Origin: Armigeres subalbatus
Taxonomy: Eukaryota; Arthropoda; Insecta; Diptera; Culicidae
DNA: 64,000 nucleotides
NCBI RefSeq assembly: GCF_024139115.2
Contig: NC_085141.1
Location: forward strand, 393,748,632 to 393,812,631
Direction: 5' to 3'
The number at the start of each line of letters is the position of its first letter. Position 1 is the first letter of the stretch. Below are positions 56,852 through 64,000 of the stretch, piece by piece. The notes beneath the pieces are model-generated. The model was not told the origin of the DNA and searched no databases. It worked only from the letters and a program-made list of their open reading frames with translations. The translations under genes were made by a program, and so were the position numbers.

Positions 56852-59249
56852 ATGGAGATGATGATCGAAAGTTATTTCAATTTGCATTACTATGGGTATG
56901 GAAAAGAAGAATATTATTCCGATTGTGAAGATGTTGATACTGAAAGTGAACCAGAAGAACCTCCCGAAGAGGAGGAACTGGTAAACCGTGAGTTTCCTTT
57001 CGATGACGACGTATTTTATATCAACCTCAAAGCTCCTAGAGCCAGAACTGGCTGGGACAATCTTCCAATGGAAGTAAGATGTTCAAACGAAGCATAATGT
57101 ACTGACACAATAATTTTAAAGAACTAAACGTTACAGATTCTGATCCGCATCTTCAGTTTCATCAGACCGAGCGATCGCAATTCAGCTGCGCTCACGTGTC
57201 ACCGTTGGTTTGAAGCATTGCGCCACCCATTGTTTCTCGGCGCCACATGCTTCCATTTTGAACGAATCGAAGTTTCCGACAGCAAATCGCCCATCCAAAT
57301 CTTCTTGGATAGCTTTCGGCACTTTAGCAATATCAAGCTAACCCGGGTCGAGTTCAGCGGTCAAAGCGAATTCTGGAACTACTTTGGAGAGCACATCAGG
57401 GAGATAACGTTCGACAACTGCGCACTTACAAAACCGAAACTGTCGAACATCTTGGGCTGCATGCCAAATCTAGAACGCTTAAATATAGTCGATTGCGACG
57501 AGTTGTTCAAAAGTTGGAATCCTGTGATCTTTCAAAAGATCAGTCCGATCTGTAGGCGCCTGAAGCACCTCGGTCTTCGAAAAATCAGTGCCTTGAACGA
57601 AGACCATCTGAACTATTTGGTAGCAATGGCTCCTCACATGACTTCCTTAGAAATTTCCAAATGCCTGAGAGACATGGAAGCTGTCCAGCGAGTCAAAATT
57701 CTATCCCACATTCTACGCATCCTCAATAACTATAAACACCAGATGCGATCGGTAAACTTCAGCTACACCATGTACGATGATCTATTCCTGAAGCAGTTTG
57801 CCGAAATTGAAAACATGTCTCTGAGTAACATCAGCTTGTCATTCTTCGAGAGAGCACCAATCAAGGATCCTGCAATAATCGACGTTTTGAGGAAACATAC
57901 CAATCTGGTTCACTTGGATTTGACGTCGTTCCTGAATCTGACCGACTTTGCTCTGATCGAAATTGCTGACTCGATGCCCCTGCTTAGCACATTGAAACTG
58001 AACGGTTGTTGGCTTCTGACCGATTTTGGAATATCGGCCATCAGAAAATTACGCAAACTTGTCATACTGGATCTGTCGGATTGTGATCGTGTTACGGATG
58101 ATGGATTTCTGAAAGCGATTGTCGATAAGGATAGGGCAAATATGAAGGAGCTGCACCTGAGCATGCTTCCGGGCATAACGGAGAATGTGATCCTGAAGAT
58201 TTGCCTGACGTTGGCTAATCTGACGGTGTTGGATTTCTGTGGGTCGGATTGCATCAACGACACATCGCTGCAATTTGTGTTTTGCTATTTGCGACTGGTT
58301 CGGGTGCTGCGATTAAATGGATGTGTGAAGGTTTGTGTTTATTTGGTTGGTACTCAAAAATATTTGTTCGAAATTTTCGGGGGAGGGGATTTATGCAACA
58401 ATATCTGACTCATGTTCAATTCCAAATAAAGAAGAAAAAAGTCCAACGGACTTGGGTTAACATAAGCAAGCGAGGTGCGCAACAAACAAGGTGGATAAAT
58501 TAGCAAAGAATAAATCCTTTATGTACTGCACAGGCCACTCTGGCCTTACTAGGAAATAATAAATATTAATAATTGCTTGTGTCTACATAAATGATTTTCG
58601 CGAGTAACTGGAGATTCGGAAAATCCAGGAATTATCCAGTTTTGTTTTCTGATATCTCACGTGCAATTTTCCGTCATAAAACATCAGATTACAGATGCCG
58701 GCCTCACCGGGCTGGACCTGCAGCGTGCTGCTATTGAAATATGGGACGAACAGCAAACGTTTTCGATCGATATGCTCCACGGACTACAAGAGCTTCAGAT
58801 ATCCGGATGCTTCAAAGTGACGGACATCAGCCTTACCCGTTGCTTCAAGCTGCTTGAACTACAGCAAATCAATCTGTCCCATTGTGTTAACGTGAGTAGT
58901 TTTTTATATGTTCCATCTAAATGTAAACGTTGATCCACCTTTCTCACAGATTTCAGATGAAGGCATCATTGCCATGGCTATGGGCTGCCCCTCGCTAGAG
59001 GTGATAGATCTAAGTGACTGTTACCGCATATGCGACCCGTCCATCGAAGCACTGACCAAGTATCTGATACGCCTGACCAGCGTGAAACTCGTTCGTCTAC
59101 CGCAGCTGACCACCGAGAGTATCTACTCGATTCTTGCCAACTGCAAACGACTGAAGAACATAAACCTTCGAGGATGTTGCAAGTTGCCACGCAGTGCCAT
59201 CGATCTACTGGCCAAGATGAAGTGCCTCCGAGATGTGCCCAAGTATTAG
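56852..59249 (+). CDS. Gene F: F-box/LRR (FBXL-like) protein, 4 exons, 639 aa
   Basis: Exons are 56852-57073, 57137-58330, 58688-58891 and 58950-59249 (74, 398, 68 and 99 codons plus stop); all introns are phase 0. The N-terminus has an acidic stretch (DCEDVDTESEPEEPPEEEEL, residues about 29-48). The F-box spans intron 1 (DNLPME | ILIRIFSFIRPSDRNSAALTCHRWFEAL, residues 70-105). LRRs follow, including LKLNGCWLLTDFGI, LDLSDCDRVTDDGF, the TDAGLTGLDL...IWDEQQTFSID block of exon 3, ISGCFKVTDISL, IDLSDCYRICDPSIEAL and LRGCCKLPRSAI. Like A, its last exon is not split. Intron 2 (357 bp) is swollen by a small RTE 3' fragment. It is complete and open throughout. The SCF receptor role is inferred from the family. 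Confidence 0.9.
58469..58575 (+). mobile_element. RTE 3' fragment inside intron 2 of gene F
   Basis: GCGAGGTGCGCAACAAACAAGGTGGAT matches the GCGAGGTGCGCAGCGGGCAAGGTGGAT end of copy 1 with changes, followed by TGCACAGGCCACTCTGGCCTTA and an AATAATAAATATTAATAAT tail. Confidence 0.8.
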
Positions 59250-59661
59250 ACCTTTTTTCCGTTCCATGTTCGTCCGTTGTTGTCCGTTTTGCGTTTGATG
59301 TTGAACGTGGTCTTCGCGTCTGTAACATGGTGAGATGTCTTATTGTACATATATGTGTATAAAAGAAGTTCCAAATCATCACTTCTTTGAACAAAACATA
59401 CTGCTTTTTTAACATCTTGATTTTATTAGGATGATGGTTGATTTTTTTGTCAAGAATAAGGAATAATAAGAATTATAAGGGCGGACTTTTTCCCCTCTAT
59501 TGGGTCAATCTGGGAAACATACAGAACTTTGATGAAACAAATAATATATTTTCCGCAATAGATGGTAGTATCATCATCATCACCACCAAGAATAAGAAAC
59601 TGGAAAGTCGAAGTCCTTCGTCGCAGCTAAACATTGGACTACCCGCAGTAGCTCTATACAC
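59250..59661. other. 3' flank of gene F
   Basis: No clear AATAAA close to the stop. No gene. A (CAT)n-like ATCATCATCATCACC run occurs at about 59571-59584. Confidence 0.4.
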
Positions 59662-59775
59662 CGCAAAATGTTCCGGTCGAATAGAGTTCGCCGCCGTACC
59701 CAACTGATTATACACAAAACGCTTAGAACGGTAGTCTTCTATTGACACGAGATCTGGACGATGCTCGCGGCAGAG
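59662..59775 (+). mobile_element. RTE coding fragment
   Basis: GTCGAATAGAGTTCGCCGCC, CAACTGA, ACACAAAACGCTTAGA and CTGGACGATGCTCG match copy 1 around 2558-2655. Confidence 0.75.
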
Positions 59776-60107
59776 ATTGTCTAAATACTCAGAGCGATGC
59801 GAAAAATGTTCGTGCAGCACCCACCCTCAGGTGCGCGACTCTCAAATTGCGAGCTGTAGAGCCGAAGGTGCGCGGGCTCTCGCTGCTGTGTGCGAGTCAA
59901 AGGCTGCACTACCCTTTCGGGTAGAACGGGTAGTGCACATTGTGCATTTCGAATTCGTCGCTAATCTATGAACGACAAATATTTTTAATTGTTTTTGCAA
60001 CATTAAAAAGTTATGTATTTGTAGATAATTGGACCTCATTTCTACAGTTTCTTCTTAAAAAATAATCCAAAAATCATAGATGACTCCAATTAAAAATTCA
60101 TTTAGGC
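59776..60107. other. Spacer
   Basis: Nothing supported. CACTACCC.TTCGGGTAG at 59909-59925 is a small palindrome. The 8 bp ATTTAGGC at 60100-60107 is the target duplication of the next element. Confidence 0.4.
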
Positions 60108-60179
60108 CAGCGTTTCTCAACCTTTTTCTTGAGAGGTACCCCTTCGAATTTTTGCATTAGTTAAAGTACCCCCTCTCGA

Positions 60180-62860
60180 AATAAGGCTTCCAATCCTCTT
60201 GAAAAATAATTCCGAGCCCTTTGAAAGGAAGCTCCTTTCAGCTTTTGAATTCCTTCAAAGTAGGCTTCCGCGCCTCTTAATTAGAGGCTTTTGAGCCTCT
60301 TGTAGTGAGGCTTCCGAGCCTTTTGAAGCCGGATTTCGAGCCACTCAAAAGGAGTCTTCCTTTGCATCTTAAAAGGACGCTTCCAAGCCTCTTAAAAGAA
60401 GAATTCCGAGCCTCTTGAAAGGAGGCTTCCGAACCACTTGAAAAGAAACTTCCGAGCCTCTTGAAAGGAGGCTTACGAGCCTTTTGAAAGAAGGCAACCT
60501 AACCTCTTGAATGGAGACTTCCGAGCCTCACGAAAGGAGCCTTCCGAGCCTCTTTAAAGGAGGCTTCTGAGCCTCTTGAAAGGGGGCTTCCGAGCCTCTT
60601 GAAAGAAGGCTTCCGAGCCTCATGAAAGGATCTTGAAAGGAAGCTTCTGAGCCTCTTGAAAGCAGGCTTTTGAGCCTCTAGAAAAGGAGGTTTTTGAGCC
60701 ACTTGAAAGGAGCCTTTTGAGTAGGCTGACCATACGTACCGTATTTAACGGGACAGTTTTTTAGACCTTATTGTGCTGTCCCGTCGTAAGCTAGAAAATC
60801 CTTAATTTGTCCCGTTTTTCATTGATTGTTCCAAAGTGCTCCAAAATATTATTCAAACAAATTCAATATTTTGATTTTAGATTTTTTTTTCTTGCAAAGT
60901 AGGCAATTCTTTTTTTTTTTCAAATCTGCTTTACCGCATATTTTTCAATCGTTTGATTCTTTTCGAAACATTAAGAATCATTCAAAATCTTTGGGGTTGT
61001 TCAAAAATTACGTCCATGGTTTGAGAGGGGAGGGGTCCAGAATTTGTGAAAGTTTGAGACAGGGGGAGAGGGGGGGTCTCGTATTGTGTTACGTCCAACA
61101 AGAAAAAGTACCTAATAACATTTTAGAAACAATTTGATTAGCCCAAAAAAATTAAATTTGCTATTAGAGGGAGTTAATTCTTATGGTAGCGAAATTGCAT
61201 GAGTCCCGCCTTTTTGGAAGCACATGGGTATGAAATCAATGGGCAAGATTCCAGAGGCTACTTTTAGCGTCATTTAAATCAATTACTATCAAAAAGGATT
61301 GTGAATTGATTACCTATATTTGACATTCATTCACATACGCCAACCATATTCAGGGAAATAATTAAAATTACATTACATTAATGTTCTTTCCTTGTTAAGA
61401 TTCTTGTTATTTTTATTCGCAGATTTCCCATAACTCTTTTCGTACTTGTCTTCTGATATTTTTTTTTCTTAAAATTATTTCTGCTTTTCTCTCCAATGCC
61501 CAGACCGGTTTTAAGGCTGATTTACAGTGCGGAAAACGTGTAACGAGATTTGGTCCTCCATGCATTTTTAAAGGGGCGGGATTTACGGGATTTGACAATT
61601 ACGGGATTTGTTATTTTCAATTGCTCATGCTCAGATTCGGAAAAGATTTTTGATATTGGCCTGTAATAAAATAACGCATGTTTAAGAGCGGATTAGAATA
61701 AAAAATTTAAATTCCACATTTGTTTTTTAATGTTGGTGTAAAGATATGTTGGTGAATCATTCACTCTGAATTTTTCTCGAACTTCTTACATGGAAAATGA
61801 AAATTAAGCCCATAAGCCCATAAGATCTTGAATTTTGTCACAAGGTTTTTTGATATGTCCCGTTTTGTAAGTGCGTTTGTCCCGTTTTTTCTACGAAATA
61901 ATCTGGTCAGCCTACTTCTGAGCCTCTTGGAAGGGAGCTTTTGAGCCACTTACAAGGAGGCTTCTGTGCCTGGAAGGAGGTTTTTGAGCCACTTAAAAGG
62001 AGTCTTTCTTTGCATCTTAAAAGGAGGCTTTTGAGCCTCTAAAAAAGAAGGCTTTTGAGCTTCTTGGAAGGAGGATTCCGAGTCTCTTGAAAGGAGGCTT
62101 CCGAGCCCCTTGAAAGAAGGATTTCGAGCCTCTTGAAATGACGCTTCCGAGTATTTTAGAAGGAGGCTTTTGAGCCTCTTGAAAGGATGCTTTTGAGTCT
62201 CTTGAAGGGAGCCTTCCGAACCTCTTGGAAGGAGGCCTGTGAGCCTCTTGAAAGGAGGCTTCTGAGCCTGGAAGGCGGTTTTGAGGCACTTAAAAGGAGT
62301 CTTCCTTTGCATTTTAAAAGGACGCTTCCAAGCCTCTTGAATGAAGAATTCCGAGCCTCTTGAATGGAGGCTTCCGAACCACTTGAAAGTAGACTTCCGA
62401 GCCTCTTGAAAGGAGGCAACCTAACCACTTGAAAGGAGGCTTCCGAACCTCTTGAAAAGAGGCTTCCGAGCCCCTTGAAAGGGGGCTTCCGAGCCTCTTA
62501 AAAAAGCCTTCCGAGCTTCTTGAGAGGAGGCTTCCGAGCCTCTTGAAAGGATCTTGAAAGGAGGCTACCGCGTCTCTTGAAAGGAGGCTTCCGAGCCTCT
62601 TAAAAGGAGGCTTCCAAGCCTCTTAAAAGGAGGCTTCCGAGCCTCTCAAAAGGAGGCTTCCGAGCCTCTTAAAAGGAGGTTTACGAGCCTCTTGAAAGGA
62701 GGCTTACGAGCCTCTTGAAAGGAAGCTTACGAGCCTCTTGAAAGGAGGCAACCTATCCACTTGAAAGGAGGCTTCTGAAGTGCCCAGGAGGATTCCAAGC
62801 CTCTTGAAAGGAGGCCTTCAAGCTGCTTGGAAGAAGGCTTCCGAGATGCGTAGAAGGGTG
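60180..62860. repeat. 23 bp minisatellite (AGGCTTCCGAGCCTCTTGAAAGG), interrupted
   Basis: Roughly 60 units in two blocks (60180-60720 and 61915-62860), best preserved at 62560-62740. Each unit contains the palindrome GAGGCT-TCCG-AGCCTC. Because 23 is not a multiple of three and the unit has no stop on the minus strand, long false open frames arise there (62312-61950, 62428-62156). Confidence 0.9.
60722..61914. mobile_element. Second hAT element inserted in the minisatellite
   Basis: Tips TAGGCTGACCATACG (60722) and, inverted, TAGGCTGACCAGATT (from 61914). Flanks CTTTTGAG (60714-60721) and CTTCTGAG (61915-61922) form an 8 bp duplication with one difference. Repeated CGGGACA and TGTCCCGTTTT motifs lie just inside both ends (60757-60822, 61856-61892), as in hAT families of this type. 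It is 1193 bp with no recognisable transposase; the flanking array units are continuous when it is removed. Confidence 0.85.
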
Positions 62861-63201
62861 CTTCTAATCCTCTTGCAACGAAGCAACCGAGCACTAGTGA
62901 AAAAAAAATCATTTTGTTCATTCGACGTTTTGCACGTTCGATCTTTTGATCCGCAGCCTTTCATACATTGTGCTGGTTGTAGAAGGCAGAATCCAATTGG
63001 AATTTATTGATAGCATTGCATATTATGTACAATATAATCTTTTGAAATAAAAATACACAATTATCAAAACTGTACCAATGAGTTTTGATTGGAATTGTAA
63101 TACGTCCGCCATTACGCATTTTTGTCCTAGGTACCCCCTAGGGCCAGCGAAGGTACCCCCAGGGGTACATGTACCCCAGGTTGAGAACCGCTGATTTAGG
63201 C

Positions 63202-64000
63202 GATCAGAGATAAATGTAATTTAGGAATTTCCGTTTTAAAATCACTGCAGTGCGATATACAATTGCAGATTGTTCGCTACAGTTCTTGTTATTTGTTTGA
63301 CAATATTTTCCATTCTATATAAAGTGCGGTAGGTAGAAATAAAAAAAAATCAAATTACATTAACCATTGATAAAAAGAGTTCATTTGAAATACTTAAAAA
63401 TCTCTAGAAAAATGTGTTTTAATAGCCGGTTGATGATTTTCTCAATTATTTTTTTTTTTTGCACAGTAGCATGATAGTAGGCGTCAAAATGATCAATATT
63501 GAAATAGCGAATTAATATGATGGAGCCCTGCAGAATAATTATAAAATGCATTGGAGTTATTTACAAGCAAATTTTTATGCACGAATGTTGGAAATAAAGT
63601 GGTTACGTGGTGTTTAGAAAAGCATGAAAGATGCGTAAAACCACTGAAAGTGATTTCCGTTCAAATAGTGTTAACTTACCTTTTTTTTGGGTTTTACGTA
63701 AAAACTAACTTCAGCGTAAAAAAGTTGATTTATTTTTTTATTATTCACACAAAGAGATTCTTGGAAACTTGAAAAATGCGTTTCTGGTGGAACATTTTGA
63801 AAAGTTTTCGAGGTAAATGAATACTAAACATCGATCAACATACCTCTATAGATATAAGAATTGATATAAAAATGATTGAAATGTATTTAGAGAAATCATA
63901 TAAAAACTACAGAATACCAAAGCGTGTAATAATCACCGCTTAGATGTCGAAAATCATGCCAAAGCAGAACCGAAAAAGTGCAGTTAGAGTGCTGCTCTGT
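63202..64000. other. A/T-rich sequence to the end of the window
   Basis: No gene, repeat or RNA feature that I can support. The frame 63551-63772 has no family motif. Confidence 0.4.

Larger units (their letters stand above)
60108..63193. mobile_element. Non-autonomous hAT element carrying an internal minisatellite
   Basis: Tips are CAGCGTTTCTCAACCTTTTT (60108) and, inverted, CAGCGGTTCTCAACCTGGGG (from 63193), followed inward by GGTACCCC-type blocks. The exact 8 bp duplication ATTTAGGC is at 60100-60107 and 63194-63201. The CAG.G.TTCTCAACC tip is typical of hAT (Charlie-like) elements. Most of the interior is a 23 bp minisatellite (about 60180-60720 and 61915-62860), split by a second hAT element. 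No transposase is present. Confidence 0.88.

Noticed and set aside
61950..62428. Long minus-strand frames with KPPFKRLGSLLSRGSEASFQEA-like cycles
   Set aside because: A 23 bp unit without stops yields a 23-residue cycle in every frame; these are translations of the minisatellite.

Overview
The window is a gene-poor, repeat-rich stretch of an insect nuclear genome. The best reading is an Aedes-type (culicine) mosquito. The basis is two tRNA-derived SINE copies that look like the Aedes Feilai family, several RTE-type (JAM1-like) retrotransposon copies, many short TIR elements, and short spliced introns in host genes. There is no bacterial operon structure, no CRISPR array and no rRNA gene.

The host genes form one cluster of six paralogous F-box/leucine-rich-repeat (FBXL-like) genes, named A to F here. 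A is on the minus strand (18282-20324). B (20761-22443), C (37152-38489), D (38706-40708), E (41379-43058 plus 55919-56299) and F (56852-59249) are on the plus strand. Every intron I can place is phase 0 and falls at one of four shared positions. A, D and F look complete. E looks complete only if a 12.9 kb intron full of transposons is spliced out. B and C end at an intact donor with no 3' exons of their own. C lies just upstream of D, whose 3' exons it could use in frame. These proteins probably act as substrate receptors of SCF ubiquitin ligases, which is inferred from the family.

The rest is layered mobile DNA. 1-3064: RTE copy. 3222-5870: small inverted-repeat element and a degenerate minisatellite that reverses polarity near 4627. 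6196-8960: second RTE copy and an endonuclease fragment of another non-LTR element. 9190-10371: satellite of about 205 bp units. 12600-17344: chain of TIR elements, including a Harbinger-type MITE, three TA-flanked elements end to end, and a hAT fold-back nested in a larger fold-back. 23634-28850: decayed I-clade element with gag knuckle, endonuclease, RT and RNase H. 29187-35830: another fold-back and two more RTE copies, one carrying a hAT MITE with a perfect 8 bp duplication.

The long intron of gene E (43059-55918) holds hairpins, tandem repeats, a CR1/Jockey-like fragment cut by a SINE and a MITE, two R1-clade copies in opposite orientation, simple repeats and a second SINE. 60108-63193 is a non-autonomous hAT element with an exact 8 bp duplication. 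Its interior has become a 23 bp minisatellite, and a second hAT element has inserted into that array.
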